A DNA stretch of 64,000 nt from Burkholderiaceae bacterium (GCA_030695205.1 JAUYTN010000021.1:144159-208158); one strand, 5' to 3'. Positions 50,506 to 60,071 are shown, counted from the first letter of the stretch. The notes: generated from the letters alone by a model not told the origin. Program-made: numbers and translations.

Positions 50506-51906
50506 ATGAACAAACGTGATTTTGGGCGGCTGCTGGCTCTGGTGGCGCTGGGCGGCAGCGGCTCCGGCGCATGGGGCGGCGGGCGTGAACAGGGCGAGGG
50601 CGTGCCGAGTGGCGGCCAGCAGCAGCCGCAGCAGCGCATTCTGGTCATCGGCGCGGGGCTGGCCGGGCTGGCTGCGGCGCGGGAGCTGCGGCAGGCGGGG
50701 CACCAGGTGGTGGTGTTGGAAGCGCGAAACCGGGTGGGCGGGCGCATCTGGACCAGCCACCAGTGGCCCGATTTGCCGCTGGATTGGGGCGCAACCTGGA
50801 TACACGGGGTCACGGGCAACCCGCTCACCGACCTGGCCAACCAGCTGGGGGCCAAGCGCCTGGTCACCAGCTACCAGCGCACAGCCACCTACGGCACCAG
50901 CGGCCAGTTGGTCTCGCCAGCCGAGGAGGCTCAGCTGGACAGCATCCGCAAGCAGGTGTTCGGCACGTTGCGCAAAGCCCAGAATGCAGACGTGGATGCG
51001 TCCGTGCGGCAGGCGGTGGCCGGGCTGGAGAAGCAATTGGCCAGCGACCCGGCGGCGCTGCGCTTGCTGAACTTCTGCCTGTCGAGCGAAATTGAGCAGG
51101 AGTACGCGGGCAGCGCCAGCCGCCTGTCAGCACACTGGTTCGATGCGGCCAAAGAGTTTGGCGGTGACGACGTGCTGTTTGAGCAGGGCTTCCAGGTCAT
51201 TGCCGGGTTGTTGGCGCGGGATGCTGACATTCGCTTGTCCCAGACGGTCACACAAATCCACTGGCAGGCAGCCGAGGTGAAGGTGCGCACCACAAGCGGC
51301 GAGTTTGTGGCCGACCGGGTGGTGGTCACGCTGCCATTGGGTGTGTTGCAACACAACGATGTGCGCTTTGTGCCGGAGTTGCCCGAGGCCAAGCGCCACG
51401 CCATCGCCACGCTGGGCATGGGGGTGCTGAACAAGTGCTACCTGCGCTTTCCGCATGCTTTCTGGCCGCATGACATCGACTGGCTGGAGTACATCCCGCA
51501 GCAGCACGGCGAATGGACAGAGTGGGTGAGCTTTCAGCGCGCCACAAAATTGCCGGTGCTGCTGGGCTTCAATGCGGGCGACCGTGGGCGTGACATGGAA
51601 GCGTGGTCAGACGAAAAAACCGTTGCAAGCGCCATGTCGGTACTCAAAACCATCTTCGGCCACGACATTCCCCACCCGGTTGACCACCAGATCACGCGCT
51701 GGGCATCCGACCGCTTTGCCCGTGGTTCGTACTCGTTCAACGCGCTCCACACCACCCCCGCCATGCGCACCGCGCTGGCCCAACCGCTGGGCGGGCGGCT
51801 GTTTTTTGCCGGTGAAGCCAGCAGCAAAGACCATTTCGGCACGGCCCACGGTGCGTATTTGAGTGGCGTGCAGGCTGCCAGGGATGTGCTGGCTGCCGTC
51901 GGCTGA
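50506..51906 (+). CDS. Flavin-dependent amine oxidase, probably exported
   Basis: A 466-aa FAD enzyme of the monoamine/polyamine oxidase family. The FAD-binding GAGLAGL is at 49-55, followed by [15 protein letters not shown], and the C-terminal FAD motif is [10 protein letters not shown]. The N-terminal 25 residues ([16 protein letters not shown]) look like a signal sequence with a KR pair, possibly Tat. A Gly/Gln-rich spacer (about 24-43) follows. Stands alone, divergent from higB (70 bp gap). The substrate is probably a polyamine or other amine. Confidence 0.85.
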   Translation: MNKRDFGRLLALVALGGSGSGAWGGGREQGEGVPSGGQQQPQQRILVIGAGLAGLAAARELRQAGHQVVVLEARNRVGGRIWTSHQWPDLPLDWGATWIHGVTGNPLTDLANQLGAKRLVTSYQRTATYGTSGQLVSPAEEAQLDSIRKQVFGTLRKAQNADVDASVRQAVAGLEKQLASDPAALRLLNFCLSSEIEQEYAGSASRLSAHWFDAAKEFGGDDVLFEQGFQVIAGLLARDADIRLSQTVTQIHWQAAEVKVRTTSGEFVADRVVVTLPLGVLQHNDVRFVPELPEAKRHAIATLGMGVLNKCYLRFPHAFWPHDIDWLEYIPQQHGEWTEWVSFQRATKLPVLLGFNAGDRGRDMEAWSDEKTVASAMSVLKTIFGHDIPHPVDHQITRWASDRFARGSYSFNALHTTPAMRTALAQPLGGRLFFAGEASSKDHFGTAHGAYLSGVQAARDVLAAVG

Positions 51907-51927
51907 TTTCGCGCTGGCGCAACCCCC

Positions 51928-52626
51928 TCAAGCCGCCGTCACCCACCCCCGGTGCTCGGCGCTGTCGAGGTGGGGCAGGGTGTTGAAGCTGACCAGGCGT
52001 TGGCGCTGGGGGCTGCCGGCCAGCTCGGTCAGGGCGGTGTTGCGAATTTGCAGGTTCAGCTCGATGGTGGTTTCGGGCGGTGTGCTCAGCAGGTGGCCCA
52101 CCAGGGTGGCAATGGGGCCGCCGCTGCTGACCACCAGCACATTGCCGTGGCCGTGGTGCTGGCGAATGTGGGCCAGCGCGGCGGTGGCACCCGCCACAAA
52201 GTCGGTGTAGCTGGGCATGCCGTGGGGGCTGATGGTGCCCGCCATCCACAGCGCCAGCGCATCGCGCAGCAGCCTGAAGTGGCGCTTGTAGCCTTCGGGT
52301 GAGCCGGGGTTGATCTGGCTGATTGGGCTCGGGCCCAAGGGCAGGGCGGCCAGCAGGGCTTCGCTGTCGTACTCGTTCAGGCCGGGCCACACCAGCGGGG
52401 TGTGCTGCGTCCAGCCCGCGCCCTGGGCAATGCCTTGCCAGGTTTGGTGGTGGCGGCGCAGGCTGCCGGTCAGCACGGCGTCCCAGTGCAGGCCGAGTTC
52501 GTCAGACCGCTGGCGCAGGTACTGGCCCAGGCGCTCGCTCTGGCGCTGGCCCAGGGGGCTGAGTTGGTCGTAGTCGGCAGCGCCCAATGAGGCTTGCCCA
52601 TGGCGGATGAGGTAGATGTGGCCCAT
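51928..52626 (-). CDS. Histidine phosphatase (phosphoglycerate mutase-like)
   Basis: A 232-aa enzyme. The RHG motif is in YLIRHGQASLG at the N-terminus; the second catalytic His lies in VVSSGGPIATL-type C-terminal context, where the usual SHG is replaced by SSGG, so full phosphatase activity is uncertain. The stop lies 22 bp from the convergent amine oxidase gene stop. Function unknown within the family. Confidence 0.82.
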   Translation of the reverse strand: MGHIYLIRHGQASLGAADYDQLSPLGQRQSERLGQYLRQRSDELGLHWDAVLTGSLRRHHQTWQGIAQGAGWTQHTPLVWPGLNEYDSEALLAALPLGPSPISQINPGSPEGYKRHFRLLRDALALWMAGTISPHGMPSYTDFVAGATAALAHIRQHHGHGNVLVVSSGGPIATLVGHLLSTPPETTIELNLQIRNTALTELAGSPQRQRLVSFNTLPHLDSAEHRGWVTAA

Positions 52627-52746
52627 GCACCGATTGTGAGAATCAGCCGCACCCGGCGCTTGTCTCTGCAGCGACTTTTACACCAGCTAGCCAATAAGTA
52701 GATAGCTAACTATTGATGTATTGCCAGCGCTAGGTGCTAGAAAATC
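52627..52746. promoter_or_regulatory. Gap holding the phosphatase promoter and a dispersed repeat copy
   Basis: The 120-bp gap lies upstream of the phosphatase gene and downstream of the VOC gene. It contains the repeat at 52684-52744. No clear sigma-70 boxes were assigned. Confidence 0.35.
52684..52744 (-). repeat. Dispersed repeat, intergenic copy
   Basis: On the minus strand TTTT, then CTAGCGCT, 18 bp, AGCTATC. The AGCGCT-N18-AGCTA core has the same spacing as the copies inside hypF and the MocR-type regulator. Confidence 0.6.
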
Positions 52747-53511
52747 TTAAAAAATTGGCATGCACAACTCCACTGGCCCACGGGGAGTGTCGAGCAGGGC
52801 GCGCAGGCCGGGGTGGGGGGCTGGGGTCGCGGCTAGGGGTGAGGTGTCGGCTGGGTGTGGCAGGCCGAGTGTGTTGAGCGCTTGGGTCAGCAGTGGGGCC
52901 TGGGGGTGGCTCAGCACCAGTGCCTGCAGGCGCACGCCAGATGCTGGCATGCGGCCGGTGGGGTGGGCCCCGCCCCATTGGATGAGCGTGGGCAGGCAGC
53001 CGCCCATGGGGCGCTGGCCGTCTGGCCGAATGGTGATGCGCCATTGCAGCAAGCCCTCAGGCGTGGCGCGGCTGGCGGCCACGGCTGGCCCGGCGTCCAG
53101 GCCCAGCTGGGTCAGCGCGGTGCGGGCTGCATCCAGGTCGGGCACGCGGGCCACCCAGTGCACCAGTTGCGGGCCGTCGCGTTGCACGAGTTGCATCAGC
53201 GGCTCACAATCCATATCAAACCAGCGTTTGCCGCTTGTTCTGCCTGCATAGTTTGCTACTGGGTTGATGGCGATGATTTCCAGGTAAGCACCCGGAAACT
53301 GGGGCGACGCCACCGACAGCAGCCGGTTGTGGGTGCCCATGAGCGGGTGCTCGCCACCGGGGCCTGGTGCCACGCCCAGGGTGCGCAGGCACCAGGCCTC
53401 GCCCTCGGCCAGTGTGTGGGCCACCACCACCATGTGGTCAAGGGTGGGCGCTGCGGTGGTGGTGGCGGTGGTGGTGGTGGTGGTGGCGGTGGTGCCTGTG
53501 GTGGGGTTCAC
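52747..53511 (-). CDS. VOC-family (glyoxalase-like) protein
   Basis: A 254-aa protein. The core (LDHMVVVAHTLAEGEAW, then a central segment with MGTHNRLLSVA) matches glyoxalase-like VOC domain proteins. The start is a GTG at 53511 overlapping the phzF stop by 4 nt (GTGA). Directly after it comes a Thr/Ala run (about residues 4-20) coded by ACC-type repeats. Such N-terminal runs are not part of the family. Function unknown; coupling to phzF suggests co-expression. Confidence 0.8.
   Translation of the reverse strand: MNPTTGTTATTTTTTATTTAAPTLDHMVVVAHTLAEGEAWCLRTLGVAPGPGGEHPLMGTHNRLLSVASPQFPGAYLEIIAINPVANYAGRTSGKRWFDMDCEPLMQLVQRDGPQLVHWVARVPDLDAARTALTQLGLDAGPAVAASRATPEGLLQWRITIRPDGQRPMGGCLPTLIQWGGAHPTGRMPASGVRLQALVLSHPQAPLLTQALNTLGLPHPADTSPLAATPAPHPGLRALLDTPRGPVELCMPIF
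53455..53500. repeat. GGT/ACC trinucleotide repeat in the 5' end of the VOC gene
   Basis: A run of GGT-type triplets broken by a few GCGGT units. On the coding strand it gives a poly-Thr/Ala segment near the N-terminus. Length changes would stay in frame. Confidence 0.75.
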
Positions 53512-54473
53512 AGTGTCACCTCGCCGCGAATGCACAGGGTCACATCGCCACCCACCCACACCTGGTCGCTGGCATCTCGGCTCAGGTACACGCGGCCATC
53601 GCGGCCCAAGGCCTGGCCCTGGGCGGCGGTGTAGTGGTCGGGCAAGTGGCCCTCGGCCATCAGCCACTGGGCCAGGCTGGCGTTGAGGCTGCCGGTGACG
53701 GGGTCTTCGTCCACGCCCACGGGGGCAGCAAAGGCGCGCACCCACAGGTCGGGCTCGGCCTCTGTGCCTGGCGCCGGTGCAGCCACGGTGCCCGCTGCGG
53801 CCATGGCGGCACCCGCTTGAAAGGCGCGGGCCTCGCGGTTGCTGCGGCCAATCAGCAGGGGGTCGGTTGGCTGGGCGGCCACGCCCACTTTTTGGCCCAG
53901 CGCCTTCAGGGCGGCGTGGTCAGGGGTGAGGGCCCACAGGGTGTCGGGGTGGTCAATCAGCAGGCCCAGCCACTCGGGCCCGTTGTTCAGCCGCTGGGTG
54001 GCCCGCACCTGCCGGGGTGCCAGACCCAGCGCAGCCAGCACGCGGGCGAGGTGCTCGCCATCGGGGGTGCTGCGGGCCAGGGGCGGCGCGGCAAAGGCGG
54101 TGCGACCGCCCACGTCGCGCAAGGCGACCAGGCCCACACCACACTCCTGCCGCACAACGCCCGCCTCCAGCGGCTGGCCGCCGTGGGCCAGCCACGCATG
54201 GAAGGTGCCCAGCGTGGGGTGGCCGGCAAAGGGCAGCTCGGCACCGGGGGTGAAGATGCGCACGCGGTAGTCGGCCCCGGCGGCACGGCCCTCGGGTGTG
54301 GGCGGCAGCACAAAGGTGGTTTCCGACAGGTTGGTCCAGTGGGCGAAGCGCTGCATGGCGTCGTCGCTCAGGCCCGAGCCGTCCAGCACCACAGCCAGCG
54401 GGTTACCCAGGCAGGGCACAGCGGTGAACACATCCACCTGCATGAAGGGGCGGGGGCGAAGAAGGCGTGTCAT
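53508..54473 (-). CDS. PhzF-family epimerase/isomerase
   Basis: A 321-aa protein of the diaminopimelate-epimerase-like PhzF family. The N-terminal core is VDVFTAVPCLGNPLAVV with SETTFVLPP (catalytic Glu region), then GHPTLGT, and a C-terminal VDEDPVTGSLNASLAQWL. Members have varied isomerase activities. I chose ATG 54473; MQVDV ten codons later is an alternative. The frame upstream overlaps the MFS gene only as a shadow. Confidence 0.85.
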   Translation of the reverse strand: MTRLLRPRPFMQVDVFTAVPCLGNPLAVVLDGSGLSDDAMQRFAHWTNLSETTFVLPPTPEGRAAGADYRVRIFTPGAELPFAGHPTLGTFHAWLAHGGQPLEAGVVRQECGVGLVALRDVGGRTAFAAPPLARSTPDGEHLARVLAALGLAPRQVRATQRLNNGPEWLGLLIDHPDTLWALTPDHAALKALGQKVGVAAQPTDPLLIGRSNREARAFQAGAAMAAAGTVAAPAPGTEAEPDLWVRAFAAPVGVDEDPVTGSLNASLAQWLMAEGHLPDHYTAAQGQALGRDGRVYLSRDASDQVWVGGDVTLCIRGEVTL

Positions 54474-54595
54474 GTGCTTGCTTTCTCTTGAAAATTGCGT
54501 GTTATCCGATAGCTTGAAAGCCAATGAAACAAAGCGGAAGATGGCTTTATGGGTTAAAAAAATGGCGTTTAAAACAGTAGCAACCGTGGTTGCCG
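54474..54595. promoter_or_regulatory. Gap upstream of phzF
   Basis: 122 bp, AT-richer than its surroundings, between the MFS stop and the phzF start. A promoter for the phzF-VOC pair is expected here, but I could not assign boxes. Confidence 0.35.
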
Positions 54596-55864
54596 TCAAG
54601 CGGCTGCCGATGCCCGGCGCCAGGGCCTGAACCCCAGCCACAGCAGCAAGCCGGGCACCTGCACCGCCAGGCACACGGCCAGCGCGGTCTGGTAAGCGGC
54701 TTCGGGGTAACCGCCGTTGGCCGACGGCCACAGGTTGATGACCGCGCCCAGCCCCCATTGCAAGCCAAACGCCGCCAGAAAAATCAGCAGGTTGAAGCTG
54801 GTGCTGACCCGCCCGGTCAGCGCAGCGGGCATGCCTTGCGCCAGGATGGCGTAGTTCATGGCCCCGGCGGTGCCGAAAAAGCTGAACGCCACGGCCAGTA
54901 CCCAGAAGGGCGCGTGAAACGGCAGGCTTGTCGGCCACAGCATCAGCAACTGGCACAGCAAAAACACCGCCAACCCGCCGCCGCACACCGTGATGGGGCG
55001 CACGCGGTGGCGTGCCAGCCAGTCGGTCAGCGCGCCGAAGCTGAGCGAGCCGGCAACCATGGCCGCCGTGCTCCAGAACAGCACCTGCGCCACTTCGGCG
55101 CGGGGCAGATTGCCCACGTCGCGCAGCCAGGGGCCCATCCACAGGCCCTGCACCGCCATGTAGGCCCCGTTGGAAAACAGCGTGCACAGGGCGGTGCGCC
55201 AGAACAGGGGCTGCGCATACAACTGCCCCACCGAGGTCACCATGGCGGCCAGGCCGATGGCAGGTTGGCTGGCCGGGTGATGGGTCTGGTGGGTGGGGTG
55301 TTCGGGCACACGCGCAAAAATCAGCAGCGCCACCGCTGCCGCGCAGGTGGCAATGCCCCAGAACGCCATGCGCCAGCCCACCGCGTCGGTGGCCCATTGC
55401 ATGGGTGCGGTGGCGGCCATGGCCCCCAGCCCACCCACGGCCAGCAGCACGGCGGTGGACATGGGCAGGCGTTCGGGCGGCAACCACAGCGCACAGGCCT
55501 TGATGGCCGACATGAGCGAGGCCGACACGCCCAGACCTATCAGCGCCCGCGCCGCCAGCAAGCCTTCCAGCGACTGCGCCTGGGCAAACAGCACACCACC
55601 CAGTGCGGCCACGGCCAGCATGGGCATTTGTACGCGGCGCGGGCCAAAACGGTCCAGCGCCATGCCCACGGGCAACTGGGCCAGGGCAAAGGCAATGAAG
55701 TAAGCGCCGGTCAGCAGGCCCAGCGTGTTGGCATCCAGCCCGATGTCGCGCACCAGGTCGGGGTAGACCACGGTGTTGACGTTGCGGTACAGGTAAGAGA
55801 CGAAGTGCGCCAGCGCAAACGGCAGCAGCACGCTCAGCAACACCCCGGCCAGTGGGCGCGTCAC
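54596..55864 (-). CDS. MFS transporter
   Basis: A 422-aa protein with 12 membrane helices. The intracellular loop motif is present as GMALDRFGPRRVQ after helix 2. The closest resemblance is to the general MFS group of nitrate/sulfonate/CynX-like carriers, but the substrate cannot be named. The start is a GTG at 55864, 29 bp after the aminotransferase stop, so the two genes probably form one transcript. Confidence 0.8.
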   Translation of the reverse strand: MTRPLAGVLLSVLLPFALAHFVSYLYRNVNTVVYPDLVRDIGLDANTLGLLTGAYFIAFALAQLPVGMALDRFGPRRVQMPMLAVAALGGVLFAQAQSLEGLLAARALIGLGVSASLMSAIKACALWLPPERLPMSTAVLLAVGGLGAMAATAPMQWATDAVGWRMAFWGIATCAAAVALLIFARVPEHPTHQTHHPASQPAIGLAAMVTSVGQLYAQPLFWRTALCTLFSNGAYMAVQGLWMGPWLRDVGNLPRAEVAQVLFWSTAAMVAGSLSFGALTDWLARHRVRPITVCGGGLAVFLLCQLLMLWPTSLPFHAPFWVLAVAFSFFGTAGAMNYAILAQGMPAALTGRVSTSFNLLIFLAAFGLQWGLGAVINLWPSANGGYPEAAYQTALAVCLAVQVPGLLLWLGFRPWRRASAAA

Positions 55865-55893
55865 ACCCGAAGCGTGGGCCGGGGCGGGGGCGG

Positions 55894-57108
55894 TCAGAGG
55901 GCCTCCTGCGCCTCGCGGATGGTGGCCGCCAGCGCGGCAATGCCGGTGTTGATCTGGTCCACCGTGGCGGTGACGAACGACAGGCGCATGCTGCGCGGGT
56001 CGGCGCTGTCAGCGTAGAAGGCCGAGCCGGGCACGAAGGCCACGTCGTGCTCAACGGCCTTGGGCAGCAGCTTCACGGCGTCCAGGCCTGCTGGCAGGCG
56101 CGTCCACAAGAACATGCCGCCTGCAGGGCGGTTCCATTGCAGGCTGTGGTCGCCGCCGCCGTGGCCGGTGTGGCCAAACTCGCGTTCCAGCGCCGCCAAC
56201 ATGGCCTCGCACTGGCTTTTGTACAGCGCGCGGATGGTGGGCACGTGGCGGTCAATGAAGCCGTCCTTCAGCACTTCGGCCACGATGCGCTGGTTGAAGC
56301 TGGGCGTGTGCAAGTCGGCCGCCTGCTTGGCCTGCAGCAGCTTGGGGTACAGCGCCTTGGGCGCCACCAGGTAGCCCAGGCGCAAGCCGGGGGCCAGAAT
56401 TTTGGAAAACGAGCCCAGGTACACCGAGCCGTCGGGGTTGCGCGATGACAGCGAGGCGGGGGGCGGCGCGTCAAACCACAGGTCGCCGTAGGGGTTGTCT
56501 TCGATGACGGGCAGACCGGTCTCGATGGCAACCTGGGCCACGGCAGCGCGGCGCGCCTCGGTCATGGTGCGGCCAGTGGGGTTCTGGAAGTTGGGCAGCA
56601 GGTACACAAAACGGGCGGCATCGGCACCGTTACCTGCTTTGGCGCGCAGGTCCGCCGCGTCCACGCCTTCATCGTCGCTGGCCACGCTGACCACGGTGGG
56701 TTCCATGGGGGTGTAGGCCTGCAGGGCACCCAGGTAGGTGGGCGTTTCCACCAGAATGCGGCTCCCTGCGTCGATGAGGATTTTGGCCACCAGGTCCAGG
56801 CCCTGTTGCGAGCCGGTGGTGATCAGCACCTGGTCGGGGTCTACCGACATGCCTTGCTTTTTCAGGTCATGCGCCACCCAGTCGCGCAAGGGGCCGTAGC
56901 CTTCGCTGGCCGCGTATTGCAAGGCGCTGCGGCCGTCCTGACTCAGCACCTTTTGCGTGGCCTCGGCCATGGCCTGAATGGGGAAAGTGTCGGGGGAGGG
57001 CAGGCCGCCCGCGAAGCTGACGATGCCCGGCTTCTCTGTGACTTTCAGGATCTCGCGGATCACGGACGGGTTCATTTTTTCGGCGCGGCGGGCCAGTTTC
57101 CAGCTCAT
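55894..57108 (-). CDS. PLP-dependent aminotransferase (2-aminoadipate transaminase-like)
   Basis: A 404-aa fold-type I enzyme. The Schiff-base lysine is in GSFSKILAPGLRLGYL; PNFQNPTGRT and NPYGDLWF hold further PLP contacts. The opening KPGIVSFAGGLPSPDTFP is typical of the LysN/KAT-type group that acts on 2-aminoadipate, kynurenine or branched substrates. Stand-alone enzyme without a DNA-binding domain, unlike the MocR-type protein at 60072. Confidence 0.9.
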   Translation of the reverse strand: MSWKLARRAEKMNPSVIREILKVTEKPGIVSFAGGLPSPDTFPIQAMAEATQKVLSQDGRSALQYAASEGYGPLRDWVAHDLKKQGMSVDPDQVLITTGSQQGLDLVAKILIDAGSRILVETPTYLGALQAYTPMEPTVVSVASDDEGVDAADLRAKAGNGADAARFVYLLPNFQNPTGRTMTEARRAAVAQVAIETGLPVIEDNPYGDLWFDAPPPASLSSRNPDGSVYLGSFSKILAPGLRLGYLVAPKALYPKLLQAKQAADLHTPSFNQRIVAEVLKDGFIDRHVPTIRALYKSQCEAMLAALEREFGHTGHGGGDHSLQWNRPAGGMFLWTRLPAGLDAVKLLPKAVEHDVAFVPGSAFYADSADPRSMRLSFVTATVDQINTGIAALAATIREAQEAL

Positions 57109-57170
57109 GGGTGCTCCTGTTGAATAGCGGTATGGGTGTGGTTGTGTCGGTCAGCGTGTCGGGTGTGGCG

Positions 57171-57815
57171 TCAGGCCGTGGGGCGTTGGGTCAGCAGCAG
57201 GCGCAGGGCCAGGGCGGCCAGCACCGTGGCCAGCACCCGCCCCTGGGCTTGTGCCCATGCCGGCTTTTGGGCCAGCTGTTGCGACAGCGCTTGCGCTAAC
57301 TGCCCTCCCACCAAACCCAGAAGCCCATGAAACACCACCGAGGCCACCGTCAGCACCCCGCCCAGCACAGCCAGTTGCACCGCCACGGGGGTGTCGGTGT
57401 GCTCCACAAACTGCGGAAGAAACACCAGAAAAAACAACAAAGCTTTGGGGTTGAGCAGGCTGTTGAGCGCGGAGCGCCGTACCACGTTCTGCAGCGATTG
57501 TGCCCCGGCAGGTGTGACCGTCAGTTGCCCAGGGTGACGCCAGGCGTTCCAGGCCATCCACAACAGGTAGGCCGCTCCACCCAGGCGCAACACGTCAAAA
57601 GAGGGTGGCCACGCCGCCACCAGCCCGGCCACACCGGTGGCTGTGAGCACGGTCAGCACCACATCGGCTATGCCAATACCCAGCGCCACAGCCAGCCCGC
57701 CGCGCGGCCCCATGGCCACGGCGTGAGACAGAACAAATGCCATGTTGGGGCCGGGTGACAGAAACAGGGCCAGCGTGGTGCTCAGAAAGAGCAAGAGCGT
57801 GGTGGTCGAGATCAT
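57171..57815 (-). CDS. LysE-family amino acid exporter
   Basis: A 214-aa membrane protein with about six helices. The family motif SPGPNMAFVLSHA lies after helix 1, and NPKALLFFLVFLPQF in the middle. Exports an amino acid, probably of the homoserine/threonine type. Its ATG overlaps the upstream gene stop by 4 nt (ATGA). Confidence 0.88.
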   Translation of the reverse strand: MISTTTLLLFLSTTLALFLSPGPNMAFVLSHAVAMGPRGGLAVALGIGIADVVLTVLTATGVAGLVAAWPPSFDVLRLGGAAYLLWMAWNAWRHPGQLTVTPAGAQSLQNVVRRSALNSLLNPKALLFFLVFLPQFVEHTDTPVAVQLAVLGGVLTVASVVFHGLLGLVGGQLAQALSQQLAQKPAWAQAQGRVLATVLAALALRLLLTQRPTA

Positions 57816-58309
57816 GGTTGGCTTCCCTGGCCTTCCTTGTTTGCATCGGGTGCTGGCACCACGCCATAGGTGCGCATGGCGCTGGCCACTTGCGATGCCT
57901 CGGTGGTGTCGCTTGGAAACAGCCGGTAGCTAGGGGCCACGATGGGCTCAACTGCCGTCACCGTGACCAGGATCGCGGCGCGGATGGGGAACTTGCCCTG
58001 GGTTTGTGACAGCAACAGGGGTTCCAGCCCCGCAAAGCGCGGGTCGGCAGGCAAGACAGCCATCGCCTCGCCCAGCAGCTTGAAGCCTTTCTGGGTGAAC
58101 ACGTTGACAAAGCTGACGCACACGCGCGGGTTGTCGGCCAGGTTGCGCACGGTGGTGGGCGACGCGATGTGGGCAATGACCAGGTGCTCTGCGTCGACCG
58201 CAGCAAACACCTCTTTGGGCGACACATTGGGCTGGCCTTGGGCGTCGCAGGTGGCCAGCCAGCACAGCACGCTGGTGTTCAGGGCGTCGAGCACTTGGGG
58301 CGTGAGCAT
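57812..58309 (-). CDS. FMN-binding split-barrel protein (pyridoxamine 5'-phosphate oxidase-like)
   Basis: A 165-aa protein. The opening MLTPQVLDALNTSVLCWLATCDAQGQPNVSP is a typical PNPOx-like start (quoted in part: CWLATCDAQGQPNVSP), followed by RVCVSFVNVF. I chose ATG 58309, with AAGGA 9 nt upstream; ATG 58327 is also possible. Translationally coupled to the LysE exporter. Its substrate is unknown. Confidence 0.82.
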   Translation of the reverse strand: MLTPQVLDALNTSVLCWLATCDAQGQPNVSPKEVFAAVDAEHLVIAHIASPTTVRNLADNPRVCVSFVNVFTQKGFKLLGEAMAVLPADPRFAGLEPLLLSQTQGKFPIRAAILVTVTAVEPIVAPSYRLFPSDTTEASQVASAMRTYGVVPAPDANKEGQGSQP

Positions 58310-58337
58310 GGGGTGGGTTCCTTTCATCCTAAAGGCT

Positions 58338-59276
58338 TCAGCGCGCGGGCATGGCCAGCCGCTTGCCCATGAACACGGTGCCCACCACGGCCAGGGCAAA
58401 GCCCACGGTCATGGTTTCCAGCGGCTCGCCCAACAGGGGCACGGCAGCCAGGATGCTGATGAAGGGTTGCAGCAGCTGTACCTGGCTCACCCGAAGCGCC
58501 CCCCCAATGGCCAGGCCCCGAAACCAAGCGAAGAAACCCGCCCACATCGAGAACACCCCTACATAGCCCAGCGCCATCCACGATGCGGGTGCAATGGGCT
58601 GCGTTGGCCAGGTGGCCCAGGCCACGGGCAAGGCGAAAGGCAGGGCCATGAGGCACATCCAGCAAATGACGCGCTCAGCCCCCAGCTCGGGTGTGACCTG
58701 TGCGCCGTACACATAGCCCAGTGCCGCCGACAGCATGGCCCCCAGCAGCAGCACGTCGGCTAGCTCGAAAGCAAAGTACCCGCTGTGCTGGTAGGCACGC
58801 AGCAGCGAAAACACCACCACCAGCCCACTGCCCAGCACCGCACACAGCCAGAAGCCCAGCCGTGCGCGCTGGTGCAGCACCCACGCGGCCATGGCGGCGG
58901 TTGCCAGCGGCAGCAGCGCGGTCAGCACCGCAGCGTGGCCTGAACTGACCTGGCGCAAGGCCAGTGCCAGCAGCAGTGGGAAACCCAAGGCGTTGCACAG
59001 CATGGCAATGGCCAGTGGTTTGCGCTGGTGGGGCTTGGGCAATGGCGAGCGCGTGGCAAGCAGAAACACGGCCGACAGGCAGCCAGCTATCACCACCCGC
59101 GCAAAGGTGATGAACCAGGGCGATAACTGGGGCGCATCGGCCGGGCCTGTGGCCAGTCGCGTCATGGGCAGAGTGAGGGCGAACACGGTCACCCCCACCA
59201 GGCCCAGCCACAGGCCACGGGTTTCGTTGCTCATGCGGGTGCGGGGGAGTTTGGGTGTGGTGCTTGCTGTGGTCAT
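58338..59276 (-). CDS. EamA-family (DMT) transporter
   Basis: A 312-aa protein with about ten helices and two internal EamA repeats, the second ending in QVQLLQPFISILAAVPLLGEPL. Probably an exporter of an amino acid or metabolite. Its ATG overlaps the LysE stop (ATGA), so three export-type genes (LysE, EamA, LysE) lie within 2.8 kb here. Confidence 0.87.
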   Translation of the reverse strand: MTTASTTPKLPRTRMSNETRGLWLGLVGVTVFALTLPMTRLATGPADAPQLSPWFITFARVVIAGCLSAVFLLATRSPLPKPHQRKPLAIAMLCNALGFPLLLALALRQVSSGHAAVLTALLPLATAAMAAWVLHQRARLGFWLCAVLGSGLVVVFSLLRAYQHSGYFAFELADVLLLGAMLSAALGYVYGAQVTPELGAERVICWMCLMALPFALPVAWATWPTQPIAPASWMALGYVGVFSMWAGFFAWFRGLAIGGALRVSQVQLLQPFISILAAVPLLGEPLETMTVGFALAVVGTVFMGKRLAMPAR

Positions 59277-59929
59277 GGCGCCCCTCCGGTGGCTGAGAAG
59301 CCCAGCGCACTGCTCGCCATCCAGAGGGCGGTGAGCACCAGCACGCCTGCCATGAACCGGTTGAAGGCCAGCAGCCTGACCCCGGTGGGTACGCCTGCCA
59401 CCACCGGCCCGGCCAACCAGCCACGCAGCAGCGAACCCACCAGCGCATACAGCAGGTTGCTGAAGAAGCCAAAGGCCACCATCAGCGGGAGTATTTGCAG
59501 GGTCCGCACGGTGGCGTCGGGGCGGCCCGCTATCCACCCGGCCACCACAGCCAGGGCCAGCATCCAGGCCTTGATATTCAGAAACTGAAGCGCCACGCCT
59601 TGCCAGAAGGTCACGTTCAACCGTGCGCTGTCGGCTTGGCTCAACGACCTGGTGCGCGCCAGGCGCGAGGCCAGCCACAACAGGTAGGCCAAGCCCCCGG
59701 CCAGAATGCCCCAGCGCAAGAGCGGTGCGGCCACCACCAATGCCCCCAGCCCCGCAGCACACAGGGCAAACAGCAAGCCCCAGCCCACGGGGACGGCGCA
59801 CACAAAGTGCAGCGCGCCCCGCAAGCCCCGGTTGGCTGCCAGGGCTGTGCTCAGGGTGGTGTTGGGTCCGGGCGTGAAGCTGGTGGCGGTGGCCAGTATC
59901 AGCAAAGCGGTGAGTTCGGTGTCGGTCAT
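59273..59929 (-). CDS. LysE-family exporter
   Basis: A 218-aa membrane protein with the family start TSFTPGPNTTLSTALA and NIKAWMLALAVVAGW in the middle. It is divergent from the MocR-type regulator at 60072, which likely controls it. Substrate is probably an amino acid. Confidence 0.88.
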   Translation of the reverse strand: MTDTELTALLILATATSFTPGPNTTLSTALAANRGLRGALHFVCAVPVGWGLLFALCAAGLGALVVAAPLLRWGILAGGLAYLLWLASRLARTRSLSQADSARLNVTFWQGVALQFLNIKAWMLALAVVAGWIAGRPDATVRTLQILPLMVAFGFFSNLLYALVGSLLRGWLAGPVVAGVPTGVRLLAFNRFMAGVLVLTALWMASSALGFSATGGAP

Positions 59930-59968
59930 GGGGTGGGGTGTTCTGGAGCTTCAATGTAGCCTCGCTGG

Positions 59969-60033
59969 CCATACACCGCCCATACAGCTGGCTGGTGCAG
60001 ATCGTTTGCTGTGTGGGAGCCTGTTTCCATACA
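59969..60033. promoter_or_regulatory. Three CCATACA direct repeats between lysE and the MocR-type gene
   Basis: CCATACA at 59969, 59980 and 60027. The first two are 11 bp apart, about one helix turn. MocR/PdxR-type regulators bind direct repeats like these between divergent genes. Confidence 0.5.
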
Positions 60034-60071
60034 GAAAGCGGGCACACTGACGCCGTGTAGGAGCTTTGCCG

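Noticed and set aside
54474..56054. Very long frame joining phzF to upstream DNA
   Set aside because: The part upstream of 54473 is the shadow of the MFS gene; PhzF homology starts at MTRLL.
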